This document shows, piece by piece, positions 34,082 to 46,696 of a stretch of DNA of 64,000 bases. The stretch is taken from positions 7,651,995 through 7,715,994 of the forward strand of contig NC_066549.1 of the NCBI RefSeq assembly GCF_024679095.1, written 5' to 3'. The notes beneath the pieces were generated by a model, which made no database searches, was not told the origin of the DNA, and worked only from the letters and a program-made list of their open reading frames with translations. Each line of letters opens with the position of its first letter. The stretch's first letter is position 1. Both the position numbers and the translations under genes were made by a program. Source of the stretch: Eriocheir sinensis (taxonomy: Eukaryota; Arthropoda; Malacostraca; Decapoda; Varunidae).

Positions 34082-34785
34082 GTTGTTGTTGTTATTATTG
34101 TTATTCCTCCTCTTCCTCCTTCTTTTCTCCTTCCCCTTTTTATGTCTTCTTTATTAACCTTCTTCCTTTCACTCCTCGTTTCCTTCATTTCTCTGTATTT
34201 TCTTTCTTTCGTTCTTTCTTTAATTTTCTTTGTCCGTTTAATTATTTTGTCTCATTTTCTTATCCTTACGTCATGTCCTTTTCAGATTAATTTCCGGCTT
34301 AGTCATTCTTTCCTTCCTTCCTTCCTTCCTTCCTTCTTTCTTTCCTTCTCTTTCCTTCATTTTCTCCCTTTTCTCATCTCTTCTTTATTTCCTTCCCATT
34401 CCTTTCATCCCTTTCCTTTTTTCATTTTCTTTTTATTATTTTTTCCTTCCATTTTCTTTCTTTTTATGCCTTCCTTTCCATCACTTATTTTTTCTCCCTT
34501 TTCCGTCTTTCTTAATTTCTTTCCCTTCACTTTTTTCTTCATTTCCTTCCCCTTTCTCCTTCCTTCGTTCCCTTTCCTTCTAATCCTTTCTTTCCATCTT
34601 TTTCATTTTCTTCCCTTTCTTTACTTTATTTTTTTTTCTCTCCGTCTTTCCTCATATCCTTCTCTTCTTCCCTTCTTTCCTCACTTCCTTCCTCCTTCCC
34701 GTTCCTTCCCTCTTCGGTTGCTAGCATTTCCTCTCCACTGTCCGGGCTCTTGTGTATCGGTATTTCCTCCTCTCTCTCCTCTGTC
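32300..34785. repeat. 2.5-kb pyrimidine tract
   Basis: Almost continuous T and C on the + strand. A 60-bp unit (CACTTCCTTTTCCTCCTTCT and CCTCCTCTTCCTCCTTCTCC) repeats about three times at 33368-33510. ATT triplets occupy 34030-34081. The only normal-complexity patch is near 34690-34780. Confidence 0.92.
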
Positions 34786-35365
<580 letters not shown>

Positions 35366-35372
35366 GTTGCAG

Positions 35373-35419
35373 TTCCGTGGTGCTACAATTATTTCCGGTT
35401 TGTGCAGTGGCCCAGGAAG
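35373..35419 (+). other. Possible 47-nt microexon after (CT)n
   Basis: A CT repeat of more than 50 bp followed by GGGTTGCAG at 35364-35372 has the shape of a very strong polypyrimidine tract and acceptor. GAAG|GTAGGT at 35416-35425 fits a donor. The 47 nt between are open in at least one frame. No family is recognised and the signal could be fortuitous. Confidence 0.15.
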
Positions 35420-35618
35420 GTAGGTTCTCACCCCCTCTTCCTCCCCTCCTCCTCCTCTCCACCACCTCCTACACTCCGTTCTCTTCCTCCCCCTCCTCCT
35501 CCATTCTTCCACTCCACCCCTGCTTCCTCCTCCTCCTCCTTGTCTCCTTCTTCTTCTCCTTCCCACGTAACGGATGGTTCACAGCTGTTTGTTATGGGTT
35601 ACTGTGTCTCCCGTTGCT

Positions 35619-35654
<36 letters not shown>

Positions 35655-35687
35655 ACACAAACACGAACACGAACGCACCTCCACCCC

Positions 35688-35726
<39 letters not shown>

Positions 35727-35850
35727 AAGGGAAAGAACACACACACACACACAACGGTTACCTGCGCGGATGTCTCAATCACACGGGAGGAAGGAATTTA
35801 CTACACGGGAGCAGGATTTCACGACGCATGCTGATCATCTCGCTACAAGG
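35420..35850. repeat. CCT-rich stretch and (CA)n runs
   Basis: CCT words at 35430-35550, CA at about 35624-35652, 35692-35724 and 35736-35752, and unique sequence between them. Confidence 0.8.
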
Positions 35851-35884
<34 letters not shown>

Positions 35885-36057
35885 GTGATTCATTTATTTC
35901 TCATTGTTAAGAAAGATATGAGATAAGACGCATTGCAATACACCCTTGAAGAGAGGGGGTGAGGGGGGGTTGGGGGGAGAGGGAGGGGGAAGGGGGAGGG
36001 GGCTAAGGGGGGGGGGGGTGTATACTTGTCACGACCCAGTAACTCAGTGGCGGAAGT

Positions 36058-36127
<70 letters not shown>

Positions 36128-36139
36128 CTGAGAGAGAGA

Positions 36140-36190
<51 letters not shown>

Positions 36191-36250
36191 TGGCGTAGCA
36201 GCAAACCACACATACGCAGGCACCGAGGCGTAAGACAAGGCAGCCAAACA
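35851..36250. repeat. (GA)n, G-run and compound CT-GT-GA-CA block
   Basis: GA at 35852-35881, a G-rich patch at 35954-36019, then CT (36061-36114), GT (36115-36127), GA (36129-36141), CA (36142-36171) and GA (36172-36190) in direct succession. The block is close to an inverted repeat of itself. Confidence 0.92.
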
Positions 36251-37063
36251 TTGCAAACTTTTCTACTTCCCCTTCCTTCCCTCCCTTCTTCCCCTTCCTT
36301 CCCTCCCTTCTTCCCCTTCCTTGTTCGCCGCCTCTGCCTCCCTCTTTGCTTCCCTTCCCGTCCCGTCCCGTCCTTGGGCCCTCCGTCTTTCCTGCACTTA
36401 TTCCTCCCTTCCTTTGCCTTCCCTCGTCCTTCGTTCCATCCTCCCCTTTCCCCTTCCTTCCTTCTATTCCCTTTTCCATTCTTGTTCCTCTTTACTGTTC
36501 CCCTTCCTTCCCTCCTCTTCCCTCTCCGTTCTTACTTTCCCCTTCCTTTCTTTCTCTTTCTTTTCTTTCCTTCCCTCTCCTTCCTTCCTCGTATCTCTCG
36601 TCTCCCCCTTCTTTCTCTTTTCCCTTCTTTCCTTCCTCATGCCTTCTTTTTCTCTTCCTTCCTCGTTCTTCTTCCTTCACCTTCCTTCTTTCCTCGTCTC
36701 GTTCCTCCCTTTCCCCTTCCTTCCTTGTTCTCCTTCCTTCCCCTTCCTTCCGCGTTCCTCCTTCCTTCCCTTTACCTTTCCTTCCTCGTCCTCCTCCCTT
36801 CCTCTTTTTTCTTCTTCCTTCCCTTCCTCTTCCAATCCTTCCCCTTTCTTCCTCGTTCCTCTCCTTTTTTCCCCTATACCTTCCTCGTTTTTCCCCTTCC
36901 TTCCTCCCATTCCCTTCCCCTTCCTCGTTTTTCTCCTTCCTTCCCTTCCTCTTCCAGTCTTTCCCTTCTTACTCGTTCCTTTCCTTTTTTGCCTTACACC
37001 TTCCTTGTTTTTCCCCTTCCTCCCTTCCTTCCTCTTCCCCTTCCTCTTGTCGCCTCCCCCTAA
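36251..37063. repeat. CCTT-rich pyrimidine tract
   Basis: CCTTCCTTCC/CGTTCCTC words dominate the + strand. TTCCTTCCCTCCCTTCTTCC occurs twice (about 36269-36310). Degenerate tandem units of 60-120 bp are visible from 36700 to 37050, for example CCTTCCTCGTTTTTC and CCTTCCTTGTTTTTC. Confidence 0.9.
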
Positions 37064-37098
37064 CGAAGCACGTATAGGGTCCGTCACCGCAGTTCCCA

Positions 37099-37134
<36 letters not shown>

Positions 37135-37469
37135 CAACTCTCACCACAATACACAGGCGTCCCAAGGCTCACGGGGAGGAGGCGGCGCGAGGGTTACGTT
37201 CATTGTCAGGAAGCGTTCGTATGTGAGTGAAATTTGTGCAAGGTCGCTCGCTGGGCCTTGGTGCACCAGCCGCGCGGGTTGGGCACTATCAGGCTTCTTT
37301 CTTGCTTTTTTTTGTGTGTTATTGTGTAGCTTTTGTTATTCTTGTCTTGTATAAATTTAGCATCTCTACACTTATCTTTTTTTGTGTGTGGTGTGTGTGT
37401 GTGTGTGTGTGTGTGTTGGGGGGGGAGGAGGAGGTTGTCTTTCTCTGAGCAGGTGGGTAAAAAGTGTCT

Positions 37470-37470
<1 letters not shown>
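37064..37470. other. Unique patch with (CA)n and (GT)n
   Basis: CA at about 37100-37132, unique GC-richer DNA at 37133-37300, and GT at 37384-37416. No gene is recognised. Confidence 0.6.

Positions 37471-37558
<88 letters not shown>
37471..37558. repeat. (CT)n microsatellite
   Basis: About 87 bp of CT. Confidence 0.98.
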
Positions 37559-37561
<3 letters not shown>

Positions 37562-37847
37562 CCAAATGACTCATCCTCCGTTCGTCTATCTCATTTATTT
37601 TTTTGTTCATTTATGCTGTTGAATTTATCTTTTATTATTGTTTTCATTCTTGTAATTGTGTTTACGTTAATTTAATAATCTGTGGTCATGAAGTTTGTAT
37701 GTTTGTTGGTTTAAATATACCACCACCACCACCACCACTACCACTACCACCTCCTCCTCCTTCTCCTCCTCCTCCTCCTCCTCCTCCTCCTCCTCCTCCT
37801 CCACGTTACGTCAAACACACAGTAGCTGATTGGTGTTCTGATAAGCT

Positions 37848-37893
<46 letters not shown>

Positions 37894-38110
37894 GTGTGTA
37901 TATCTAGAGTGTATGGATGTGCTGTTTTTTCTATGTGGTGAGAGTAAAAGAGGAGGAGGAGGAGGAGGAGGAAGAAGGGTGGAGGAGGAGGAGGAGGAAG
38001 AAGAAGGGTGGAGGAGGAGGAGGAGGAGGAAGCAGTATTGTTTAGCCGCCTTTCTGCCCACTTCCTCCTCCTCCTCTTCCTCCTCCTCCTCCTCCTCCTC
38101 ACAGCTTCAT
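37559..38110. repeat. Triplet microsatellites (ACC, CCT, GGA) with (GA)n
   Basis: ACC at 37721-37750, CCT at 37751-37803, GA at 37853-37890, GGA at 37950-38035, then CCT at 38063-38100. The GGA and CCT arrays face each other as an inverted pair around about 30 bp. Confidence 0.9.
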
Positions 38111-38261
38111 CCGTTTTTATTGTCACACTTTCTTTGCGATGGCGCTGACGTAGGTGTGGAGAAAAACGTCGTACACACACACACACACACACACACACGT
38201 ACGAAGTCTATAGGTAGAGCTTAGACATTGTATACATAAAAATAAACCAATGACGTTAACT

Positions 38262-38297
<36 letters not shown>

Positions 38298-38704
38298 TGA
38301 GTGAGTGGGTGAACAGACCGCGGAAGTGTACAGTGGCGGCGTGTGGCAACTTCTCACCAATGCGGAACTGTTAAGATACGGAACTAAAACTACCACCACC
38401 TCCTCCACCTCCTCCACCATCATCATCCACTCCATCTTTCCCTGTCCCTCCTCTTCACGTACCCTTCCTCATAGCTACCCTTCCCTCTCTTCCTCCTTCT
38501 ACTACTACTACTACCACAACTACTACTACTACTACTACTTCTACTACAACTATGCTTCCTCCTTTCTCTCCTTCCCTCCCTGACGCATCATCACTCACTT
38601 TCTCAAGGTAGTACGCCGCGGGGAGAGAGAGAGAGAGAGAGAGAGAGCAGTGAGGTTACGTGTGTGTGTGTATGTGTGTGTGTGTGTGTTGATGGGGGAG
38701 AAGA

Positions 38705-38740
<36 letters not shown>

Positions 38741-38760
38741 TAAGGAGTTCATTTCCGCGT
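38111..38760. repeat. Mixed unique DNA and short microsatellites
   Basis: CA at 38173-38198, GA at 38263-38293, ACC/CCT at 38390-38425, ACT at 38500-38545, GA at 38622-38647 and GT runs at 38660-38738. No gene is seen. Confidence 0.8.
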
Positions 38761-38886
38761 GGCTCCACAACACACACAGATGCTACCCCTATCGTTGACG
38801 TCTATCTACCCCCCTAACCCCCTCTCCCCCCTCTCCCCCTCCCTCTCGCTTCTACTGCTACCTGGCTGTAAAATAGAAGTCAACGA

Positions 38887-38976
<90 letters not shown>

Positions 38977-39034
38977 TTTGTTGTTGCTGCTGTTGTTATC
39001 TTTTATCATCTGCATGTGATAAGGATACAAATTC

Positions 39035-39075
<41 letters not shown>

Positions 39076-39178
39076 CCACTACTACTACTAATATTAATAA
39101 TAATAATTTTTCTTTCTTTATTCTTGCATGTCTTCCCCTTTTCTACTACTACTACTACTACTTCTATTACTACTGCTG

Positions 39179-39214
<36 letters not shown>

Positions 39215-39290
39215 TTTCTTTCTTTATTCTTGTATTCCTTCCCCTTTTCTACTACTACTACTACTACTTCTACACCCAAGAGTGAAGTAA
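38761..39290. repeat. (CT)n, (CAA)n and (ACT)n arrays
   Basis: CT at about 38893-38974, CAA at 39035-39075, ACT at 39077-39092, 39145-39170, 39180-39213 and 39250-39270. TTTTTCTTTCTTTATTCTTG recurs at about 39107 and 39213, marking a duplicated block. GTTGACGTC at 38795 and GTCAACGA at 38879 bracket a 90-bp segment as a short inverted repeat. Confidence 0.85.
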
Positions 39291-39535
39291 CTTGAGTAAT
39301 ACGTGATTCTCAGTTCGAGTTGTATACAGTAGATAGGGTTTGATATGGTTTAATGTTAGAGTCTTCACAATAAGATTACAATTTGATTACCATGGAAACC
39401 GCAAACAGTTCGAACTAACGTCAGGAGGAAAGGACGGAAGAGGAAAGGAGCGGAGAGGAAGAGGGGAAGGTTGCGGGAGGAGGAAGAGGAAGAGATGGCG
39501 AAGAAGAAGGAGGAGGAGGAGGAAGAGGAAGATTG
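39291..39535. other. Unique patch and GGA tract
   Basis: Unique AT-rich sequence to 39420, then purine-rich GGA/GAA sequence. Confidence 0.6.
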
Positions 39536-39540
39536 GTCCC

Positions 39541-39627
<87 letters not shown>

Positions 39628-39735
39628 AACACTAAAACAACAACAATAACAACAACACCTAGTCTTCTACTACTACTACTACTACAACTACTTTTACAAA
39701 AACTACTAACTCTACTACAATATCAACAAGAACAT

Positions 39736-39769
<34 letters not shown>

Positions 39770-39771
39770 GC

Positions 39772-39818
<47 letters not shown>

Positions 39819-39820
39819 TT
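39536..39820. repeat. (CT)n, (ACT)n and (AAT)n arrays
   Basis: CT at about 39546-39622, ACT at 39667-39685 and 39736-39768, and AAT at 39773-39815. Confidence 0.95.
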
Positions 39821-40430
39821 GGACATAATAAATCCTCTCTCCCACCGTAGGCAAAGTTCACGCCCCCAAGGCCACGCACGAGGGGCCTTGCACGTAGCAG
39901 GGAATAGGTGCGGATGTGAGGCGAAATGTGACCTTGCTAGCCCTGAGTGTGGGTCCGCAGGGGGTGGCGGTGGTGAGGGTAGGTGGGTAGGTATGGAGAG
40001 GGTGGCGAGTTTACTACTGCTGGGGGTCTATTCGTTGGGCAATGTTACCGATACGGGCCAGTTTCACGGTTCCCCATGATGGGTTAGTAAGCTCCCAAAC
40101 CAATACCAAAGCCTTCGAAATTTCCTTGTATAGTGTCTAGTGTTTATATTTAAGTTCACAAATTTGATGAAACTATACAGGAAAAGTCTTGTGTATTTAG
40201 TGTGGCATCGAAGACCTCACGGTTTTGGATTGTATGGGATTCTATAGTTTGGTTCGGGCTGTTACGAAGACACTGTGTTGGACTGTGAAATCGGCTCCAA
40301 CACTTCCCCCATCACCAACAGCTCCATTTCTTATATACTTCCAGGTTCTTGCACTCTGTCTGTTCCTATCTCTCCCCTTTTACATGGCTTACTTTACACC
40401 AATCCATCTCTCAGTCATTCTCCCCTCTCC
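39821..40430. other. Unique intergenic DNA, no gene recognised
   Basis: About 600 bp largely free of simple repeats. CCCACCGTAG at about 39840-39849 is an acceptor-like site with no supporting open frame of length. Confidence 0.5.
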
Positions 40431-40945
<515 letters not shown>

Positions 40946-41191
40946 CAAATCAGCTTATGAGAATCGCTTTAACTTCTACGAGAGACTTTTTAAACAGGTG
41001 TATATGGAAGCGCTGATACGTTTGACAGTACCTACGAAAACTCTACTTCTGACACTACCGACAAAAATGTGTCTCTACTACTGACAATACCGACGAAATC
41101 TTGTCTCCGAGCGCATGACGTAAGTAAGATAGACAGACAGAGAGGTGTGATAAGGAAAGTGAGGAGGTCAGTCGCCTATACGTGCCCCAAA

Positions 41192-41256
<65 letters not shown>

Positions 41257-41398
41257 ACTTCTTTTTATGCAGTGATATACGTTTTATTTCGCCTCCCTCC
41301 CCCTCCCTCTCTGATATTTGCTGACGTCACTCATCTTGCGCGGGTTTGAGGTGCTGCAGCTCCGTGGTTCACCTCTCCGTATCTTGAACGTACTCACC

Positions 41399-41473
<75 letters not shown>

Positions 41474-41510
41474 GTACATTTCCGGATATTGGCTTTCATA
41501 GTACTCGACA
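40946..41510. repeat. Unique DNA with two (CT)n runs
   Basis: CT at about 41195-41252 and 41406-41469. Short direct repeats (ACTACTGACAATACCGACGAAA-like) lie at 41030-41100. A TGACGTCA palindrome is at 41322-41329. Confidence 0.8.
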
Positions 41511-41860
41511 TGGTGTTTTTATATTTCTCCCTTTTTTCTTCTTTTTCTTCTTTGTTTTTTTTCTTGTTCTTGTTCTTTTTCTTCCTCCTTTTCTTCTTCC
41601 TCCTTTTCTTCTTCTTGTTCGTCATTATCAACATCTTTTTTCTTCTTCTTCTTCTTCTTTTTCTACTTCTTCTTCATCATCTTGTTCTTCTTGTTCTTGT
41701 TCTTGTTTTTCTTCTTCCTCTTCTCTTCCCTTTACTCCTTTTCTTCTTTTTCTTCTCCGTCTTTGTCTTCTTTTTCTTCGTCATTTTTCCGTTTATGTTA
41801 TTATTACTGTTATTATTTTTGGTGGTGGTGCTAATGTTCATGTTCTTCCGCTCTGTTTCT
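41511..41860. repeat. (CTT)n/(GTT)n pyrimidine-rich tract
   Basis: TTCTTC, TTGTTC and TTTTTC words throughout. Poly-Phe/Leu frames are artefacts. Confidence 0.9.
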
Positions 41861-42040
41861 AAATGAGAATACAACAAAATAAAACATCAATTATTATGTA
41901 AAAAAAAAAAAAATACATATACTACAACCATGAGCACGCACGGATGACGTCATGTGCACCTCAACCACAAACTATATGAAAACTTCCGTCATTTGTTATT
42001 CCCTGTGCATGGCGAGTCGGTGTCAGTCGTGACGGATTCT
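41861..42040. other. Unique patch with TGACGTCA
   Basis: An A-run at 41900-41913 and a TGACGTCA palindrome at 41945-41952 inside GGATGACGTCATGTGCACC. No gene is seen. Confidence 0.5.
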
Positions 42041-42540
42041 TTACCTCTTCCTTCTTTGTTTTCTTTTTCATTTTCTTCTTTCTTTTTTTCTCTTTTCTTT
42101 TTTTCTACTTTCGTCTTCTTCCTTTACTTTCTTCTTCTTCTTCTTCTTCTTCTTCTTCTTTTCCTCTTTTTCTTTTTTTCTTCTTCTTCTTCTTCTTTTT
42201 CTTTTTCTTAATCTTCTTCGTCTCCGTTTTCTTCTTCATCATCATTATCATCTTTTTTTTCTTTTCCTCTTCTCTTCTTCTTTTACTTTCTTCTTTTTCT
42301 TCTTCTTCTTCTTCTTCTTCTTCTTCTTCTTCTTTTTCTTCTCCTCCTCCTTCTTCTTCTTCGTTTTCTTCTTCTTCATCATCTTTATCATAATTTTTTT
42401 TCCTCTTCTCTTCTTCTTTTACTTTCTTCTTCTTTTTCTTCTTCTTCTTCTTTTACTTCTTCTTCTTTTACTTCTTCATCATCTTCCTTTTCATCATCAT
42501 CATCATCTTCATCATCTCCCTCTTCTTCTCCATATTCTTC
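42041..42540. repeat. (CTT)n/(CAT)n triplet array with higher-order units
   Basis: Long CTT arrays with blocks such as TTCATCATCATTATCATCTT and TTTTCCTCTTCTCTTCTTCTTTTACTT-like segments repeated at about 42262 and 42400 (period about 135 bp). Confidence 0.9.
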
Positions 42541-42645
42541 TGGCACCGCCGTGAGAAGGGTAACTAACGTAGGATCATATTTCACGGCGTTCGTCCACTC
42601 ATTCCGCTGCTGCCTCCAAGTGTTGGCTGTGCGTGCCGCTGAGAG
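42388..42645 (-). other. Possible coding exon with an acidic tail
   Basis: On the minus strand, TTGTCCCTGCCCGCCCAG ends at 42646, an acceptor-like tract. The next bases open a frame of about 85 codons. The first 35 or so residues have normal complexity (LSAARTANTWRQQRNEWTN, then AVKYDPTLVTLLTAVP). The rest is an Asp/Glu/Lys tail produced by the GAA/GAT triplet array, ending in a stop at 42388-42390. The start could instead be the ATG at 42663. I recognise no family. The normal-complexity head beside pure triplet repeat is the reason to list it. Confidence 0.25.
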
Positions 42646-43019
42646 CTGGGCGGGCAGGGACAAGCAAGGGTTAGGCAGGTAGGCAAGTTGGTATAGGTAG
42701 GTAAGTAGGTAGGTATGGAGGAGGGAGGTAGATAAGAAGGAAGATTGGTAGTGAGGTAGGTAGGTAGAAAGGTAGCTTTAGGTTGGTAGATCGGTAGGGA
42801 GGGAGGAAGTGGGGGTAGGGAGGCTATCAGGGGGTGGCACTCTCTCCCTCTCTCCTCTGCTGCCTGTTTCCATGTGCAAGGCAGATCGAGCAGCATTCAT
42901 GTGTGTCTGTATCCGTATCCTGTGTCCTTGTCGCTGCTTCCTTCCTTCCGTCTCCTCCACGTTCGAGTGTCTGTACCATGTGACTCAGGAAGGCTTTGGA
43001 TCCGTGGTTCTTTTTCGTT
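42646..43019. repeat. (TAGG)n-type run and unique DNA
   Basis: GTAGGTAGGT-like tetranucleotides occupy 42675-42800, imperfectly. Unique sequence follows to 43019. Confidence 0.75.
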
Positions 43020-43905
43020 CATTTTGAGTCCATGGTTAACTTTTCTTGGTTGTAAGTCATCGGTTCGTTTTTTTTTCCTTGGTTTTAAGTCCCCGGTTCT
43101 CTCCTTCCCTTGGTTTTAAGTCCCCGGTTCTCTTCTTTTTTTGGTTTTAAGTCCCCGGTTCTCTTCTTTTTCTTGGTTTTAAGTCCCCGGTTCTCTTCTT
43201 CCCTTGGTTTTAAGTCCCCGGTTCTCTTCTTCCCTTGGTTTTAAGTCCCCGGTTCTCTTCTTCCCTTGGTTTTAAGTCCCCGGTTCTCTTCTTCCCTTGG
43301 TTTTAAGTCCCCGGTTCTCTTCTTCCCTTGGTTTTAAGTCCCCGGTTCTCTTCTTCCCTTGGTTTTAAGTCCCCGGTTCTCTTCTTCCCTTGGTTTTAAG
43401 TCCCCGGTTCTCTTCTTCCCTTGGTTTTAAGTCCCCGGTTCTCTTCTTCCCTTGGTTTTAAGTCCATGGTTCTCTTCTTCCCTTGGTTTTAAGTCCCCGG
43501 TTCTCTTCTTCCCTTGGTTTTAAGTCCCCGGTTCTCTTCTTCCCTTGGTTTTAAGTCCATGGTTCTCTTCTTCCCTTGGTTTTAAGTCCCCGGTTCTCTT
43601 CTTCCCTTGGTTTTAAGTCCCCGGTTCTCTTCTTCCCTTGGTTTTAAGTCCCCGGTTCTCTTCTTCCCTTGGTTTTAAGTCCCCGGTTCTCTTCTTTTTC
43701 TTGGTTTTAAGTCCCCGGTTCTCTTCTTTTGCTTGGTTTTAAGTCCCCGGTTCTCTTCTTTTGCTTGGTTTTAAGTCCCCGGTTCGTTTTCCTTAATTTT
43801 GAGTCCACGGTTCCCTTTAATTGATTTTAAGTCCACGGTTCCCTTTAATTGATTTTAAGTCCACGGTTCCCTTTAATTGATTTTAAGTCCACGGTTCGCT
43901 TTCCT
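43020..43905 (+). repeat. Minisatellite, about 28 units of 31 bp
   Basis: The unit TTGGTTTTAAGTCCCCGGTT plus CTCTTCTTCCC repeats with an exact 31-bp spacing (AAGTCCCCGG at 43087 and 43118). The central units are identical, with CCATGG replacing CCCCGG in two separated units. Units at both ends are more diverged (CCACGG, GATTTTAAG), the usual pattern of an array expanding from the middle. Confidence 0.97.
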
Positions 43906-44158
43906 CGATTTTGGGTCTACTCTTTACCTTCCTCGTGTAAGAAAAAAACATTATCACGTGAGACAAACTACGGGTGCATGGCGAAGTCCCGTGAGGAGGA
44001 GACATACACATGAGCAGAAAGTGTCTGGTATGTAACATGTTGCAGTGCTGCTACCCTGCATCTCAAACCATGACCATGATTCATAAAGCATGGATGATAG
44101 AATGCAGAAGTTTGCTGTCCATAAAAATGCTGCCAGAGACGGTAACATACGAATGGTG
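43906..44158. other. Unique sequence, no gene seen
   Basis: Moderate-complexity sequence without recognised features. Confidence 0.5.
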
Positions 44159-44250
44159 TCAGCAAAAATAAATAAATAGATAAATAAGTAAATAAACAAA
44201 CAAATAAACAAACAAACAAACAAATAAATAAATAAATAAATATGCTGACA
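44159..44250. repeat. (AAAT)n/(AAAC)n tetranucleotide run
   Basis: About 80 bp of AAAT, AAAC and AAGT tetranucleotides. Confidence 0.95.
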
Positions 44251-44750
44251 GGCCTCATTATGCTGCACAAAGGGAAAGAAGAAAAAGAAGACCAACACCT
44301 GGATAGGCACATTCACCGCACCCTTCCCCCTCTCCCTCCACGCTGCCCATTGCGGGACGCGTTCTAATTAATAATTCAAGGAAGCGGAGAGCGAATTCCG
44401 CTTCCCTGAACATGACAACAAAGTCTTGCATCGGCAATGTGACGTGAAATTGTTATGCTCGTGCACGCCGACAACTGTGCAACACCTCTGGCAGTACTGT
44501 TCATGGGCATCTTTGTATCAGATATTTTCTTACACAGACAGAAAATATTACTCCGTCCCTCTACATGCTGGCGAGAAATCCTTTGCCGTAGCGTTGCTTT
44601 ATCGCCAGCTGCAGGATTCAGGGACTTCAGGTGTTTTGGTTCCGTCATGCACGACATCTTCAAACGTGCATTATTAATAATTATCAGCCTCATGAAGAAG
44701 TTTGTCCAGACGTGTCACTGTTGGAATCAGATATTCTCACATTTTCGAGA
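44251..44750. other. Unique DNA, unassigned
   Basis: About 500 bp without simple repeats. A perfect GGAAGCGGA/TCCGCTTCC inverted repeat at about 44380-44405 is notable. Frames on both strands reach 100 codons but show no recognisable motif. Confidence 0.4.
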
Positions 44751-45000
44751 TAACGTCCTTACACCAATGATTGTGTTGGTGTGTGATGGCGGCACCACAT
44801 GTAGCACGCCACCATCACCACCAACATCCAGTGTGATGGCGTGAATGGCACTGTGGCAAATGGGGACCAACCAGCATGATGGCAGGGCACTGTGGCACAA
44901 CACACCACCATCAGTATGACGGCGAGAGGGGCAATGTGGCACAGCACACCGCCACCATCAGGGTAACAGGAGTGACGCTGTCCACTGCCGCCACCGCTAC
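44751..45000. repeat. Imperfect minisatellite, units of about 50-60 bp
   Basis: ATGGCG..., GGCACTGTGGCA and ACACCACCATCA words recur three to four times (for example GGGCACTGTGGCACAACACA and GGGGCAATGTGGCACAGCAC). Confidence 0.7.
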
Positions 45001-45489
45001 CGTCACTATAGTTTATTCCACCTCAGGCGACAACACATCAGGAGAGAAGCCACCATGTAGGAAAAGCATAGTCGCACTGTTGCTGGTTGCTAACCCGATG
45101 GGGGTTGGGCAAATCCTGTTGAACATCGGGCATTCAACAGAGCTAACATATTTTGCTGATTTTTTTCTTCATATTTGGTGTCACCAGAGATGGAATAGAG
45201 TATATTACCGTTAAGATACGTGTGTTTACGGGACTGGTGTAACCCCGTAACACAGCGCCGTTCAGCTTTAATTAAGGCGTTAAGCAGTACTTTTAATTCC
45301 GTTCTCCGAATGTGACGAGGATACCAGCTGAGAATTTTCAGCCGTCGCCGAGTGACCGAGGCGTGGTGACCGCACCAACTTCCATAGGAGCGATTCACGA
45401 ACTTTACGTATATAGGTAGTTAGTTCCACCTTATGGCCGCGGCTGAGGCTCACACCCCTCCCCTGAACCAATCTCCACGCGTCCCAAAA
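45001..45489. other. Unique DNA, no gene recognised
   Basis: No repeat family or convincing frame is identified. Confidence 0.4.
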
Positions 45490-46080
45490 TCATGCCCCCC
45501 CCCTACTCTGAAGACAGCACCGTGGACATCCCCGTCAAGAAAAGGGCTCCAGACAACGCACCATTTCAAGCGTCGCACGACAGCCTACAGGTATGGCCGG
45601 TGGACAACAGTGTCACAATCAACTACACGACCGTGGTTATGCACTTCTTCACCTCGACAAAAGGAATGACACCTCCACAGCTGTCAGTTGGCCCCAGTCA
45701 CCTCCAGGTAGTCCAGGCCACAAAACTACTTGGCATGACGGTGGACGATCAGCTCAACTGGAAGCAGCACGTCACTAACACCGTGAGAGCAGTCTTTTAC
45801 AAGCTGTATATTCTGCGAAGACTCAGTGCGCTGGGCGCGCCGCTGTAGATTTGTTCTGCAGTGTATACACATCCGTTATACTGCTGAAACTCAATGACAT
45901 GTACGCTTCTCCGGCGTGGTCATCCTCCCTGACCCTCACCCAACGACAACAGCTGAGAGGATTCAGAAGCGGACATACAGGGTCATTTTAGGCCCTGCTT
46001 ACCATACCTATAACCTATCAATATATACGAGAGAAAACGTTCTCGCCTTCAACTCAGATCCTAGCAAATGAATGTACACA
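45490..46080 (+). mobile_element. Non-LTR retrotransposon RT C-terminal remnant, second family
   Basis: The frame from 45492 encodes SLQVWPVDNSVTINYTTVVM, then GPSHLQVVQATKLLG and VDDQLNWKQHVTNTVRA. That is the region following the catalytic box in many invertebrate LINEs (NxxKTxxM ... KLLGVxxD ... LxWxxHV pattern). It stops at 45848. Frameshifted continuation gives YASPAWSSSLTLTQRQQL and an AYHTYN-like block up to about 46030. These motifs differ from the CR1-like copies elsewhere, so it is a separate LINE clade. The palm motifs and 5' part are missing. The clade is not assigned. Confidence 0.75.
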
Positions 46081-46696
46081 GTTTAGTAGAGTCGCCGACT
46101 AACCTTTCAGTTTTAGCACACCAATGAAAAGAGGGAACATTGTTTTTGCACCTGTATTACCATTGGTTGATAAATTGAAGAATAAATCTTAATGCACATC
46201 ACTTATAATTTTGGTTAATGTTTGTCCAGCATGTTTTACAATATAAGTATTCTTAAAATATTACTACAGGATATTATTTACAATTATGTGTTTTCTTAAC
46301 AAAATAATATAAAGGAAGAGTTAAGAAAGATTAAAATTAGAAGAGAATGCAAGGAATAAGAGTTTAGAAATATAAGCAGTCTGATCGCTGCTTAGATGTA
46401 AAATAAAAGTTCGGCTCTGGCAGGTTATTTTATGATAGTTTCAGGCAGAACCGGAACTTCATAAAAAAATTGAGGTTCCGGCCGGAGTCAACTTACGTTG
46501 GACCTCTTTAAAATGAAGATGGAACTGATTTACTTTCGTTTGACCGTAAATCTTAGCATTTCCATCACTATAGATTTGCACAGCTTGAATTGTAGCTTTC
46601 TGGATCCATATGATGTATCTGTTCATATTCCATTAATCAACTAAATCAGTACATAATATATCCATAGAAAATATGAATGTATTAGCTATTTACCAG
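46081..46696. other. AT-rich unique DNA
   Basis: About 600 bp of AT-rich, repeat-poor sequence. AATAAA-like words occur (for example near 46181). If the next entry is a real exon, this would be its upstream intron. Confidence 0.4.

Noticed and set aside
44376..44844. About 105-130-codon overlapping frames on both strands
   Set aside because: No motif or compositional bias favours either strand, and the 3' part enters a minisatellite.
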